Origin: Piscicola geometra
Taxonomy: Eukaryota; Annelida; Clitellata; Hirudinida; Piscicolidae
NCBI GenBank assembly: GCA_943735955.1
Contig: OX030960.1
Span: 9,666,288 to 9,730,287 of the forward strand
DNA length: 64,000 bases
Direction of reading: 5' to 3'
Made by a program: the position numbers and the translations under genes. The notes under the pieces were generated by a model. That model ran no database searches. It was given only the letters and a program-made list of their open reading frames with translations, and was not told the origin of the DNA. Shown here piece after piece: positions 1 through 49,483 of the stretch; position 1 is the stretch's first letter, and every line of letters begins with the position of its first letter.

Positions 1-35910
<35,910 letters not shown>

Positions 35911-37065
35911 TCTTATGCAATCTTACAGAGAGTTAGAAGCATGAACTTATTAAATGAGTTTTTTTAAATACATTATGGACCAAAACTATAATTTTGAGTT
36001 GAATGAATTCACTTTTTGAACACTGTTTACATGTTTTATTAGTAATAATTCAAGGATTGAAAGTGAATGCCAGCAAAGTAGGACCTTGTTGCTAGGCAAT
36101 CTGACAACAAAGACGTTCGACTGGAGACGGTACTCAAATAAAAGTAGAAAGACAATTATACGAAACTAGAATGAATGTTCGAATGTTCAACTAAATTAGA
36201 TTCAATAAACATTAGTTAAGTTAATTGTTATCGTTATTTGACTGCGAATTGCTGGAATGTGGCAGTGTATTTAAGATTGAAATGTTTTAGTCTAGCTATA
36301 AAATTAGTAACAAATTCACCATTTCCAAAACTGAAAAATCGAAAACGTGTTTAGTTTAAAATTTTAATTTGGTTTGTAAAAATGTTCAACAAATCTTAAA
36401 AATATAATGCAAATGTGCAATATATGTAAGGATTGCTTGAGCTAATTTTCAATCAATCAATCAATCAATAAAATCAATTTCTATAGCGCTCTTTTCTCAA
36501 ATTCAATTTTAATCTTGAAATTCATCAAATTCCTTAAAACTTATACTGAGCAGATACAAAATTGAAATTCCAATACGGCAAATATCAGTGGCTCATTATT
36601 TGTTCTTTACTTTATAAATAAAAAATAAAAATTCGGTTTTATCTAAAGATTAGAATGAATTCTTACAAAGATCCAATCCTCAATAATTGAACTTCAAATA
36701 AATAAATCACTTAAAGTCAATTTAAGAATTAATAATAATAAAATTCGTTAAGACATTCAATTCGCAGCATTAGCACCAGTGTGAAGGCACGGACGAAAAG
36801 GTAGTTGTTGTAAAGGTGAATGAAAATACGTAGATTACGAAGCTGTTATTAAATTTAATTCAAAATGTGGATTTATTTCAAAAAGATTTTCAAAAATTGA
36901 TCAAAAGGTAAATGATAATCAAATATGAAAGGATTAACATTTACTCGGTTCAGGAAATATCGACGAGTGATATTTGCACCACCTTTCTGAGCCTCGATCA
37001 GTGCAGCAAATCATCTCCTCACAAACGATCATTGTACTCCTTCCCTTCCTCCCCAGCATTCCACA
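35911..37065. other. Spacer: dynein 5' flank and RASEF-like 3' end
   Basis: AT-rich, no ORF of note. A minus-strand AATAAA at 36872-36877, about 190 nt after the RASEF-like stop, is a candidate poly(A) signal. An (AATC)n run followed by TTTCTATAGCGCTCTTTTC (36446-36497) resembles the 3' end of some SINE families, but the rest of an element is not recognisable. The dynein transcription start must lie above 35910; no clear TATA element was identified. Confidence 0.5.
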
Positions 37066-38962
37066 TCAACCACAGCACATCTTCTTCTTCACCTCCTCCT
37101 CTTCCTGCTTCAACTTGAGACCAACCGACTGCACCTCCAGATCCTCCATTGCCATCAGACTTCTCGCCAGCTCCACCACCGCCTCCTGGATGTGCTCTCC
37201 ACTCTTGGCACTCGCCTCCACGAACATGCAGTTCTGCTCCCTCGCCATTCCCATGCCGTTCTCGGCCTTTTCGATTGTTTGAGATTGCATTTTGTTATTT
37301 AATTTTTGTGTGTTAAAGTTTATCGATCGAAAATAAAAAACGATACATTAATGTGTTTTTGTCGATCTTTATAGTTATTTTATTATTAAATCAATTATTT
37401 ATTCATGCAAAGTTCACCTTTACACAACTGTTCTTCAGTTCTCCCACCCTCAAGTCACTCTTGTTGCCTATCAGCATGATGGGAATGCTCTTCTGAGCAC
37501 CGTCCTGAGTGGTTCGTGTGAACGAGTGAACACGCAGGTTTAAACAGAATATCACTTCCATAACTAGAAACAACAAACATGCAAGCAATATTTCTAAGCC
37601 CCTCATTATTGTTCACTTTTCTTTATTTCATTACGGAAATGATGAATATTTGTTATGGCCACCTGGATGGTTTCGAGCCAGTCTCGCACACTGAGGAAGG
37701 ACTTTTCGTAAGTGATGTCGTACAGCAGCAGCACCCCATCCGCTCGTCTGAAGTAGGACTTGGTTATGCTTCGGAACCTGCAGGTTGTTGAGCTTGTTGG
37801 AGACCTGTTTTCGTTGAGGCCTGTCTGTTTTCTCATTTTCAAGTGCGCTTTTTTATGCCATTTTTTTTCAGTGCGATTTCTAATGCAATTTAGGCCTTAA
37901 TATATTTATATTTTATTTCAAAGTACTTTCAAAAACACAAAAAATATAAATAAACTTAACAAATATCTTAAACAAATAATTTTCCAAAAGGTTGATAAAG
38001 GAAAGCAAGACTAGCGACCTTTCCTGGCCAGCGGTGTCCCATATTTGCAGAGCGATCACTTTTCCATCCACTCTGACGGTTTTCGTCTGGAAGTCGACGC
38101 CTGGGTTTGATGAAAGTGGTCAGTGTGCATTTGAATACAAATGTTAAATAATGAGTATTTATTAGTCTTTTTTACAATTTAAAGATATTAAACTTTCAAA
38201 GCTGACACCATGCAAAGAAAAGACAAATGGATGCATGTCGAAACGTCTCAGCTACGAATTTTCTTGCAACGAATTGTCCTAGAGCCAGTGAAGGTGTCGG
38301 AAAGTAGAAAAAGGTTCATCCGATCATTAGAAGCCGTTGTGAAGTGGTCTAATTTCCAAAAGGTCTGAATGCGTTTTCATGAAAGGGCCGTAAAAAGGAA
38401 ATAAAGTATGCAAAATTGCAGCGGCGTTTGTAGCTTTTGTTTCTAGGCCATGAGGCATCTGGAAGGACCATAAACGCGTGATGAACGTGCCTGTCTTAAA
38501 GCCCTCCCACCTCACCCGCTTACTCTCCCATACTTACATATACATCGCCGTTCCCTTCCCAATGCACATATGATATACCTAATACATCATATATGACGTA
38601 GGAGGCGAAAAAGATGTGGTTCCCTTTTTATATATAAATCCATAAACCGATATCTGAGATTCCATTCATAAATTTCTTTACGCAACATCAATTGTACATT
38701 TTTACATGCATTTATAATCAAACTTTGCAAATTCCAAAACTAAATTTTCAATCTAAAACATTTTTTGCCAACCAAACTCAAACTTTCCGAAACTTTTTAT
38801 TAAAATCACAGATTCTGGCAAGGGCAACTGACCGACGGTGGAGCTGAGGGTCGAGACAAACTTGTTTTTGCACAGTCGCATCATCAAACTTGACTTGCCG
38901 ACGGCAGCGTCTCCAGCAAGGACGACCTTGAAGATCCGCTCAGGCTCGTGTTGGCTGTTCAA
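37066..38962 (-). CDS. RASEF: Rab GTPase domain of the RASEF-like gene
   Basis: Five exons hold all G motifs. P-loop GDAAVGKSS is in 38833-38962, DTAGQE in 38019-38100, [20 protein letters not shown] in 37663-37777, NKSD in 37418-37504 and EASAKSG in 37066-37266. The last exon ends KMCCG before the stop; a CC pair near the end suggests geranylgeranylation. Catalytic Gln of DTAGQE is present, so the domain should hydrolyse GTP. Introns here are ordinary AT-rich sequence without minisatellites, unlike the upstream part of the gene. Confidence 0.93.
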
Positions 38963-41900
38963 CTGTGGGAGAGGGTTAATGGGGCTTTGTGTTCGTTAGA
39001 TTATTTTTAGATTCAAAGGTGAATGCACTTCAGACGTTCTAGATCTTGCAAATGTCAGTCTTTTGACACGAGAGTTCAGGCAAAAGTTGTTACTTTGCAA
39101 ACCTCCTCGATCGCGCTTCAACTACGCAAAACAGAAATCTGTCGCAAGCCAGTGAAGCACGTGACCTTGCGTAATCATAATAATGCATACACTGTTGATA
39201 AACGAAGCGACGACAATTTAAAGACCGTCATCAGGATGCATCGGTCGCTGACGTTTTGTTGCGATCACCTCCACCATCACCATGTTTAATAAGATTTCTA
39301 TGTAACTTCAGCTTGAGGAAGCTGCGGCCATTAACAAATCAAGAAAATACAACATTGATTTTGAGTTCTAGTACATAAAACTATTTTTTTTAATTAAAAA
39401 ATATTTTAAAAAGTTATTTTGAATTTTACTATAAAAACTAAATAAACATGATTTAGAAAAGAGAATCTCACGTCTAGTGCTGAGGTGTTGTGGAGGCTGG
39501 TGCTGCTCAGACGAGCGAGCGCCTTCCTGTCGAAGTTGCTGAGGGGGTGAGGGCTGTTGGAGAGGACGTGGGCGCTGCTCGTGCCGTTGATGCCGTTGAT
39601 GTTGTTGTTGTTGTTGCTGTTGTTGGAGGTGTTGAGGTTGTTGGCGTTGTTGTTGCTAGAGTTGTTGAAAAAGTCTAATGGCGAGTTGAGGTTTTCTAGT
39701 TCTTCGATGCCTGAGCTGTCTGTCGGTTGGTGGAGAGTTGCGCTTCAAATATTGACTTTCACAAACATTACAATATTTATAAGACTTATTAATAAACTTA
39801 TTTTACTTCACTTCAGCATCATTATTTCATATCATTAATTCACGCAGGTAAAATCAATCCATCAAGCCAGAGCGAGAAAAACACCGCATTTGGTGATAAA
39901 TCATCTTTGACGTCACCGCCTCAACTCTCTCGCGTCCGCAATCGGGGTTGGTGATTAGATAAGCAAGGTAATGTTTGCATCGATGATCTGAGATTGATTC
40001 TAGATTCCTGCATTACTTGTACATAGTTGTAACGGAGAGAACTGAACTAACTCAAACCTAAATCTTCATCGTCGCCAAAGCCTGATGAATATGTCTTGTT
40101 CGATTTTATTTCGGATAGTTGGTGCTCTCTGTGGAGTGAATTCAACATTTTGTCTCCACTAAAACCATAACAAATAGAATAAAAAAGGTTTACGAATTGA
40201 TAAAATGTTATTTATTCTTTAACTTTAATTTGTGAAAGTTATTGAATGCGCTAGTACCGGCTCAATGTTCTGTTGAGGCTGATGCAACTTTCGTCCAGGT
40301 ATTTTTGGATGAAGTCGTCCTTGGCCAGGGCTGACTTCTGCTTCATCTGTGGAATGCAAGTCCAGAATAATTCGAAGTTATATTAACAATGAAAATGAAA
40401 TTCGAAACTTATACTTTTTGATGGAAAGTTACATTTTAAAAAGCAACTTCCAGCTCCTGTTTCCATTCTACAACTATCCTAAAGCCTTCGTAAAAGTTCT
40501 CCCTCCCACCACCCCAAACACCACACCACACCACACCACCTGAGTCTTGTAGTACGACCTGCAGATCCTCAGAGCTTCACACAAGTCGTCAGTCTTTTCG
40601 TGCAGTGTCTTGTTGGATGTTCTGATTGGGCCGTGCTCTAGTGTTACCATGAATTTAAAAATTAATGATGATCGAGACACTCACTGGAGGACTTCGATCT
40701 GCGAGATGAGGTTGTCGATTTCGACGCTGTCTTCCTTAGTCAACTTCTTGTGCCTGGGTAATAAATTTAAACTAGATTAATTAATGATAAAAGTAAGCAC
40801 TTGATGTCTAAGTTTAATCAAATCAAATTCTTGTCATAAACAGCGCTACGCCAATATTTCTTTTCGCGTTGATAAGCTCATGCTCGAACCATGTGTAATA
40901 GAAAAAACACTTTCAAAAAAACTTGACAACAATCAATAACGGCCATTTAATCGCGCTATAAAAGTATTAATATGATATTTTAATAAAAATGAATAATCGA
41001 TGTGCAGTGAAAATAGTTTGAAAGTGCTTTCATGAAAAAGGAGATTTTTCATATTCCACTTCAGAAGCGTCTATTAGATCAATAAAAATGATTGAAGTGG
41101 TTGAAATTAAACATTTGAAAGCAATAAATAATCTTTTATAAAACTGAAGCAAGAGAGAGAAAAAGAATACAATAAAAATAAAAAAAGCGAATAACAAAGT
41201 TTGAAAGAAAACTTAACATCAAACAAACTGCGACAAAAGGTGGCAGTGGAAGAATTAGGAAGACAGCAATTCGAACCTGACGAGTTCGCTTTCCTTTTCG
41301 ACGAGTTTCTCCTTGACGACTCCCAACTCACTCTCCAGACTCGAGTAGTTCTTCATGAAGTCGTTCAGTCTTTCCTGCAGTTCCTCGTTCTTCAGCTTCG
41401 ACTCCTTCAGTTCCTCCTCGAGTTTGTCTGTCGACTCATGTACCCATTTTGACTGCGCAGCTTTCTGTTGGCGGAGAGGGGGGGGGGGAGTTACAGAGGG
41501 AAGATAAAAATGCAGGACTTAGAATTATGAGATCATAAAAATAAAAGTAAATTCTTCCGTTGTGAAAAATTTTAAAATCGAAATTTTTTTAATGAACAAA
41601 TATTTTGCAAGAGCTTTGAGACGGCTTATTAGCAAGGGATTCTAAGTTTCAAAAGTTGCTCATTAATAAGGGAAGAGTTAGCAGCCAGTGTGAGTTTGGA
41701 TTGAGTGAACCTCCTCACGAATAATGTAAGTTCATAAGATTCATTTTATAATTAATTTAAAATTTCTGTTTTTTCAAATTTCCTTAACATCGAAGCCGTC
41801 GCACATTTAAATCGTCACACATAGGAATTGTCCTGCCAAGCCTCAACCATCCAATCACCATTTTCAGCTTCTCGATTTCGATTCGTAGTCCGTTCACTTC

Positions 41901-44900
41901 CTCGTAATGCCTGCTCTTCCACTCCCTGTTCAGCTTGTCGAACTTCTTCTTCTCCTGAATGGCGGGAAAAAATAAATAAATCTTCGAAAAACTAAATGAA
42001 AAAATCTACGAAAAAGAATAATAAAATCTACAAAAAATCAATACTCTGCAAGAACCCTCCATGAAATGACTTTAATATATCTTAATATATATATGAATAG
42101 ATGAACAGATGAAGCCAAAAGTTGAGTTTATTTTTGGAATATTCATTGACTTGACCTCATTTCGGATCTTGGCCTCCACTGTCCTCATTTGACCTTCGAT
42201 TTCATCCTCCATTCGCTTAACCTTCTCCGTGTGCTGGTCCCGCTCTCTGAGGCGGTGATGATGATTGTGATGGTGGTGGTGATGATGATGATGATTGTGA
42301 TGGTGGTGGTGACAATGATTATGATTGTGATGGGGGTGGTGACGATGATGAGGATTGTGAAGGTGATGGTGATGATTGTAATGGTAATAATGAACAACAA
42401 CAAATATTCAAAAACTCAATTATTCATTTCCTCGCAACATCTTCACCCAGCCACATCCCTCCACAACTCACCCAGCCACATCTCTCCACAACCCACCCAG
42501 CCACATCCCTCTACAACCCACCCAGCCACATCCCTCCACAACTCACCCAGCCACATCTCTCCACAACCCACCCAGCCACATCCCTCCACAACCCACCCAG
42601 CCACATCCCTCCACAACCCACCCAGCCACATCCCTCTACAACCCACCCAGCCACATCCCTCCACAACTCACCCAGCCACATCCCTCTACAACCCACCCAG
42701 CCACATCCCTCCACAACCCACCCAGCTACATCCCTCCACAACCCACCCAGCCACATCCCTCTACAACCCACCCAGCCACATCCCTCCACAACCCACCCAG
42801 CCACATCCCTCCACAACCCACCCAGCTACATCCCTCCACAACCCACTCAGCCACATCCCTCTACAACCCACCCAGCCACATCCCTCCACAACCCACCCAG
42901 CCACATCCCTCCACAACCCATCCAGCTACATCCCTCCACAACCCACCCAGCCACATCCCTCCACAACCCACCCAGCTACATCCCTCCACAACCCACCACA
43001 CCCCTCCACAACCCACCCAGCCACATCCCTTCACAACCCACCCAGCCACATCCCTCCACAACCCACCCAGCTACATCCCTCCACAACCCACCCAGCCACA
43101 TCCCTCTACAACCCACCCAGCCACATCCCTCCACAACCCACCCAGCCACATCCCTCCACAACCCACCCAGCTACATCCCTCCACAACCCACCCAGCCACA
43201 TCCCTCTACAACCCACCCAGCCACATCCCTCCACAACCCACCCAGCCACATCCCTCCACAACCCATCCAGCTACATCCCTTCACAACCCACCACACCCCT
43301 CCACAACCCACCCAGCCACATCCCTCCACAACCCACCCAGCCACATCCCTCCACAACCCACCCAGCCACATCCCTCCACAACCCACCCAGCCACATCCCT
43401 CCACAACCCACCCAGCCACATCCCTCCACAACCCACCACACCCCTTCTGCAAACCTCTCATAGAGCTGGCCCAGACGGACCTTGTCAGCGACGACTGCCT
43501 TGATGTCTTCGATGAAGGCGATGATGATTGAGCCGAACGTCGCCAACAACTCCTCGGAGCCTGGCTCGTGCAGTTTCACGTACAAGTCGCATATCTTCTC
43601 TTGGCTGTGGTGGGGGGGGGAGTGGTTGAGAGGGTGGGTTGGGAGGTGGTTAGAGAGGTTGGGGGTAGTTGGGGAGGTTGGGAGGTGCTTAGAAAGGTTG
43701 GGGAGTGGTTAGGGAGGTTGGGGGGTAGTTGGCAAGTGGGTGACAAGTGGTCTTGTAATATTTTTTTACACCATCAACTGCGAGTAAAGAATAATCTAAC
43801 AATACTTTCATTTATTGAAGCTCCAAAAGCAATTAAGGAAATACTTAAGAGCGCTTAATCACCACACAGCTGCAGCAGCTCTCTGAACAGGGACAGCATT
43901 CGTCAACAATGCAAAGCAATGAAAAGATGTATAAGATGGGGGTCCAAGTAAAGCCCACGATCGATAAGTAATTACCATTGTCTTCACCCGCTTGACACTT
44001 TTAAGGCTGACTTTGCTTCAAAAGTTTGGGCAAATAGCCTTCTTGCAAGCAACAAATGAAAGTAAAGTTTAAAAAATTTTGCAAAAGCTGCACAGAAGAG
44101 TTGAATTAAAGAGAAGCTCTGATGATGAATATCGATTATTTTGTTTTGCACAAACTGACTCAGCAACATCTGCGTATCGTACACATCCACAAACACCCAC
44201 ACACATACCACACACACACACAAACACACAAACACACACACACACACATACACAAACACACAAACACACACACACACACAAACACACATCTTGCTTGACA
44301 AGTTTATAAAACTTTGAGCATAAAATAGATTATAAAGGCATAAAATGTTTCTCTGATTGCTTTGAACTCGTATTGAGCCCATTTTAGACCCACCTGGCAC
44401 CCACATCATCATCACACCAACCTCAAACCCATCTCACACCCACCTCACACCCACCTCACACCCACCTCCCACCCACCTCCCACCCACCTCACACCCACCT
44501 CCCACCCACCTCCCACCCACCTCCCACCCACCTCACACCCACCTCACACCCACCTCCCACCCACCTCCCACCCACCTCACACCCACCTCACACCCACCTC
44601 ACACCCACCTCACACCCACCTCACACCCCCCTCACACCCACCTCACACCCACCTCACACTCACCTCACACCCACCTTACACCCCCCTCACACCCACCTCA
44701 CACCCACCTCACACCCACCTCACACCCACCTCCCACCCACCTCACACCCACCTCACACCCACCTCACACCCACCTCACACCCACCTCACACCCACCTCAC
44801 ACCCACCTCACACCCACCTCACACCCACCTCACACCCACCTCACACCCACCTCACACCCACCTCCCACCCATCTCCCACCCACCTCACACCCACCTCACA

Positions 44901-45879
44901 CCCACCTCACACCCACCTCACACCCACCTCCCACCCACCTCACACCCACCTCCCACCCACCTCACACCCACCTCACACCCACCTCACACCCACCTCACAC
45001 CCACCTCCAACCCATCTCCCACCCACCTCACACCCACCTCACACCCACCTCCCACCCACCTCACTCTCACCTCACAACCACCTCACACCCACCTCACACC
45101 CACCTCACACCCACCTCACACCCACCTCACACCCACCTCCCACCCACCTCACAACCACCTCACACCTACCTCACACCCACCTCACACCCACCTCACAACC
45201 ACCTCACAACCACCTCACACCCACCTCACACCCACCTCACACCCACCTCACAACCACCTCACACCCACCACGATAGAAGCTGGAATCCCTCCTCGAGGAA
45301 GTGGTTGATGTCTTCTGGCGACTCGAACTTGCTGGCCATCACTTGCGACTGGTCCTCGAGGCACGAGGTGAGGGGCAGAGTGCAGGGGCGGGTGATCGAG
45401 GTGGTGGTGGTAATGAGTGGACGTTCGAAAAACTGATAGATCGGTTTGGCGCCTTCGAGTCGGCCAAAATCATCTTCCTCACCGCTGCTCAGAGCGAGAC
45501 GCTCGAAAGTTGCGGCGCGGTTGGTTGTCTTTCGCAGGCTTTCCTCGTGGGTTAGATCGCTTTTGTTGGAAGCATCCAAGTTGTTTGGTTTGTTAGTTAC
45601 AATTTTTAAACTCTTACCGTTTTGGAAGTCTTCTTTATTTTTATTTATTGCAAAAATATCGTTTTGTTGAAGAGGAGGAGGAGGAGAAGAAGGAGGAGGA
45701 TGAGAAAGAAGGGGAGTAGAGTTATCCGAAAGGTTGAGCGTTCTGTGGGGGAGATTGTAATTGCTCTCTAGACTACTCGATGAGTTGTTTAAATTGCTAT
45801 CTAGAACAAAAAGTAATGATGATGGAATGTTTGATTTGTCAGACCCTTCTTCTCGTCTGGTGTCTGCTTCTAAACTCAT
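37066..45879 (-). CDS. RASEF: RASEF-like Rab GTPase with coiled coil, about 779 aa, 15 exons
   Basis: Large Rab-type GTPase related to RASEF/CRACR2A/Rab44, likely acting in vesicle traffic. Exons: 45269-45879, 43455-43604, 42156-42246, 41859-41954, 41277-41464, 40685-40753, 40540-40621, 40258-40346, 40058-40158, 39472-39719, 38833-38962, 38019-38100, 37663-37777, 37418-37504, 37066-37266. The joined frame is 2340 nt with the stop at 37066. The coiled-coil segment [20 protein letters not shown] aligns closely with human RASEF, and [14 protein letters not shown] matches its coiled-coil start. No EF-hand is visible. The first exon is disordered and its start is uncertain: ATG 45879 is the first in-frame Met, but the frame stays open about 80 bases further, so an upstream exon with the EF-hands may exist. 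Confidence 0.85.
39472..39719 (-). CDS. RASEF: Asn-rich linker exon of the RASEF-like gene
   Basis: Connects the coiled coil to the Rab domain. It reads [19 protein letters not shown], then several Asn runs from a (GTT)n stretch on the plus strand at 39599-39665, then a Ser/His-rich end and the donor at 39471. The phase matches both neighbours (phase 1 in, phase 0 out). Low complexity is typical of RASEF linkers, but the Asn runs look like another simple-repeat expansion inside coding sequence. Confidence 0.85.
42443..43444. repeat. 25-bp minisatellite, about 40 copies
   Basis: CCACATCCCTCCACAACCCA-type units with T/C changes and occasional truncated units (CACACCCCTCC). It fills the intron between exons 43455-43604 and 42156-42246 and begins about ten bases from the donor at 43454. 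ORFs over it on both strands are artefacts. The rest of the intron (42254-42440) has a GAT/GGT simple repeat. Confidence 0.96.
44168..44290. repeat. (CA)n-rich simple repeat
   Basis: Interrupted CACACA array with AAAC and TAC breaks in the intron 43605-45268. Confidence 0.9.
44405..45266. repeat. 11-bp minisatellite made of donor-site copies, about 78 units
   Basis: CACACCCACCT units. On the transcript the array reads GAG/GTGGGTGTGAG repeatedly, so every unit boundary is a GAG|GTGGGT donor-like site. The real donor of exon 45269-45879 (TCGTG then GTGGGTGTGAG) is the first copy. Confidence 0.95.
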
Positions 45880-46392
45880 GTCAATTGTCGCCGATCGTCT
45901 TAAGCTTCTGCTTCGCTCCTTGTGCAATCCATCTCGAATGAAACTCAGTAAACCTCAGCAAATGTCGTCTGACGGCTGCTCGTCCTTCTCAAATCTATAC
46001 GTGTTTCATCCTCGCTAATCGATCTTCATTTGCATATACGTACTTTCTCTCATTTAATGCTACCTTTATTTCATATATGTGTGTGCGTGAAACTCAATAC
46101 ATATTAAATCTAAACATCAAACAAGTATTTAAAACATATTTACAAAAATTTAAATCTTCAAAATGTTAACAAACTCTACCTACTTCTCCTGCAATTTGAA
46201 AGTGTCCTCAAACGATTCGCAAACCTCCGAACAATCTCAGAATCCCAGATGCACTTTCTTAAGAGCAGGCGTTCAACTTCTAAATATAGAGCCGATGCAG
46301 TTAATGAAGCATAGCTGACAGACGTTCAAATTTATTAGTCTGAAAATATCAGCTATTAAAACTTTCTAAGATTGAGTGGAAAACATCTACAA

Positions 46393-46673
<281 letters not shown>

Positions 46674-47413
46674 TGTTGAGAGAGAGTGGAAGGTGTGGAT
46701 GAAATAGGGGGGTCAGAGGGGATGTCAAGGAAGGAGATGTAGTGAAATTCTTGAAGCTGGATTAATTTATAAATTAGAAACTTGAATAGTTGGCAACTGA
46801 AGTGTCGAGTGGCTGAAACAACAAATACGTACAGTTTCTTGAACGTCCAACTGTCCTCAGACTATAAACTAAATATGCATATTTAAATTCTAAAATATAA
46901 ATATATATATTGAAATTAAAAAACATAAATATATATTTATTAAAATTAGATAATATAAATATACTGAAATCATAAAATCTGAAGAGCATCATACACTTGC
47001 ACAATTAAGCAACACCCCTTATGGACACAGCAGGCAGACGTCTACAAAATATTTTTAAATTATACTTTTCAACAATTCTTCTCTGTAACAACAAGAATCG
47101 AGAGTGGTGTAATGCTCTTGTCGAAATGTGCTTCCCGCTTGCTTTAGTTTCAATTGATTTATTGTTAAATTAAATGTGTAGATGCTAACATTGAGTTTAA
47201 TTTAGAACCAAGATTCACTGTTTCGTATCAAATACTAAACTACACAAGCGCGAAACCTTCTCACTGCTACAAACGTAGAAGCACAATGCAACATTCAAAA
47301 TCTCTTAAAACTAATAATAAATTATTCGCTAGGAGTACCAACCACATGAAACACCTGCTGCTGCACAGAGTGGAACCAAAAGTTAAGTGATCAAAATTAA
47401 AAAAAGTGAAGTG

Positions 47414-49483
47414 CTATTGCTTCGGGAGTTTCAAGACCTCTTCCTGACTCCATGCCTGACCACTGGAGTGCAAGTACCTCACTTGGTAGATGTACGAGTG
47501 TCCGGGAGATAGGTCATCGATGTACTTGAAATTCTCCGTCAGGTTGCTTTCTCTGAACGATTGAGCTTGTTCTCTCTTGAATCTGAACGTGTAGCGAGGG
47601 CCTCTGTTAGAGTTGAGGTTGCTGGGAGAGTTCTTCTTGGCATCTTTGGTGGAAGGACAAATAGTTTGGAGCTCCCTGGGCCAGGTGATGAAGACTCCGA
47701 TGCTGAAGTGCAGTTTCTTCTTCATATTGATCACTTGACTGCTCTGCATTGAGGGCCTTTTGAGGCTTGTGAGCTGGAAGGGAGGCGAGGCTTTCATGGG
47801 AGACCGGTGCAGCTTGTGGTTCCTCTGGTGCCTCTTTCTCTCCTTCGTCGCCTCCTTCTTCTGGTGACGATGCTTCTTCTTCGCTTTCACTTCCTTCTCT
47901 GCACTCTTCACCAATCCTCTGTTGTTTACATCTGAAGTGAAAATATCAAGTTTTACAATTCCTATAATGTTTCTGTTTTTCAATTCAATGCTAAAAAAAT
48001 CTTTTGTAACTATTCTAATTATTCTAAAACAGAAGTCTCTACGAACCCATTTTGAGGGTCTTGCCAGGAATGCCATCGGTGTAGGGGCTGGAGAGGGCTC
48101 CCTTGCCGATCTTCACGCGGAAGAGGTACCAGCAGTCAGCGTCGAGGTTGTGGATGGTGACGTGGAGCGCCTTGACGATGACCGAGGTGTTCTGGAGACT
48201 GCGCATGTTGCTGTAGTGCACCACGTAGAAGCGCTCGTCGAGGATGCGTTGGTCTCCGTACAGCGAGGTGTCCTTCCACTCCAACTCAATCGACCGCGAG
48301 GACAGCGTCTTCAGGCGGAGGTGGCTCGGAGCAGGCAGTGATGAGGCCTCAGATCTGGGCGTTTCCAAGCCGAACGCTGGAGTGAGGGTTGAGGGAGGCA
48401 AGTTTCAATGTAGTTCTAATTAAGAAAAAGTCTAAATAAAAAAATTTAATTTACTTTTAAAATTATATTATTTTTTGAAATAAAAAACTCGAGAGCGCAC
48501 AGGGCTTTTCCTTGGTCTTGATCTCCTTGTAGAGTGCCTCGCTCTGCAGACTCTTGTAGAAGGTGCGAATGCCAACGACGTACACCGTGGAATACTCTGT
48601 GAGGGGAATAGCCATTTGTCGCTTGCATGCTCGCTTCCAATTTATATAGACTATCTCGGTTTATTTAAAATTAAATAAACACATTTTTATTTATTAAAAA
48701 AATTATTTGTGGAAAATCTTGTAAGAGACCGAAGAATTTTAATGCAACCAGGCAAGAACCACAAGACCACCAGCACTCACTCAGCTTCTCGAGCGTCACG
48801 TTGTTGTGGCTGATGGGCACGTACTTGAAAAGAATGTCTGGAACGCCTTCTCCGTAACTGACGATGTAGCCTTCGATGTTCGTGTTCGCCTGGTTCTCAG
48901 TCCACCTGACCAGCAGTTTGTTCTCGATCGAGACGACGTTGAAGGAAGAGGGTGCCTCGAGGAGGTTTTCTGCGGTGTGGTGAGAGGCGTCTTCCTGATT
49001 GTGTGTGTGTTGTACGGATGGAATGTCTATTGTATCGTGTATTTTGTATAGATTGAACGGGTAACTTCTTATCGTTTTTTTATAATACTTTTTTCAGTTA
49101 CTTTTCACGGAAAATTTAACTATTTCTATTCGCAATAATGACAATAATAATAATTACAAAGTTGCAACAACAACAACCGTCATCATCACCAGCATCAAAC
49201 ACCACAAGAGGGCTTTTACTGCTATTGTGGCTTTCTGAGGAGTTGATTTTGAGCCAAGAGGTCTTGTAGTAGCTCGCTTTGTCGCACATCAGCGCTCTCA
49301 CCTGCACCGCCATCAACTGCGGTTGAGTCCTCAGTGAACAATCCCGTCGCTCGAACGAAGAATTCGGAAAGAATGATATAATTAAACGGTCTTCTTGGCA
49401 CCTTTTTGAGGTAGGGGTCGTCGATCTGCAGAGACCTCTGAGTGCCTCCCACTTGCCAGTTCTGCACCGTCTTGTCTGTGAAT
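47414..49483 (-). CDS. Fibronectin type III protein, 3' part (six exons, at least 437 aa)
   Basis: Exons: 49402-49483, 49220-49316, 48781-48969, 48501-48596, 48047-48376 and 47414-47931 (stop). Phases agree and the frame is open. The 48781 exon starts a clear FN3 domain (LLVRWTENQ, IEGYIVSYGEG) finished by the 48501 exon (YVVGIRTFYKS). The 48047 exon is a second one (IELEWKDTSLYG, FYVVHYSN, CWYLFRVKIG). 49220-49483 looks like the end of an earlier FN3. The last exon begins with a strongly basic stretch (KAKKKHRHQKKEATKERKRH) and ends in a divergent FN3-like segment closing YQVRYLHSSGQAWSQEEV. Sequence style recalls DCC/neogenin or ABI3BP-type FN3 repeats, but no transmembrane segment follows, so a secreted protein or a short isoform is possible. 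The 5' part was not found with confidence. Confidence 0.8.

Noticed and set aside
42189..43463. 424-codon plus-strand ORF with repeated Pro/His/Ser/Thr
   Set aside because: Covers the 25-bp intronic array and exon 42156-42246 in antisense; repeat artefact.
43862..43900. Microexon in the RASEF-like gene
   Set aside because: A short open stretch with AG and GT flanks is possible, but exons 45269 and 43455 already join in frame without it.
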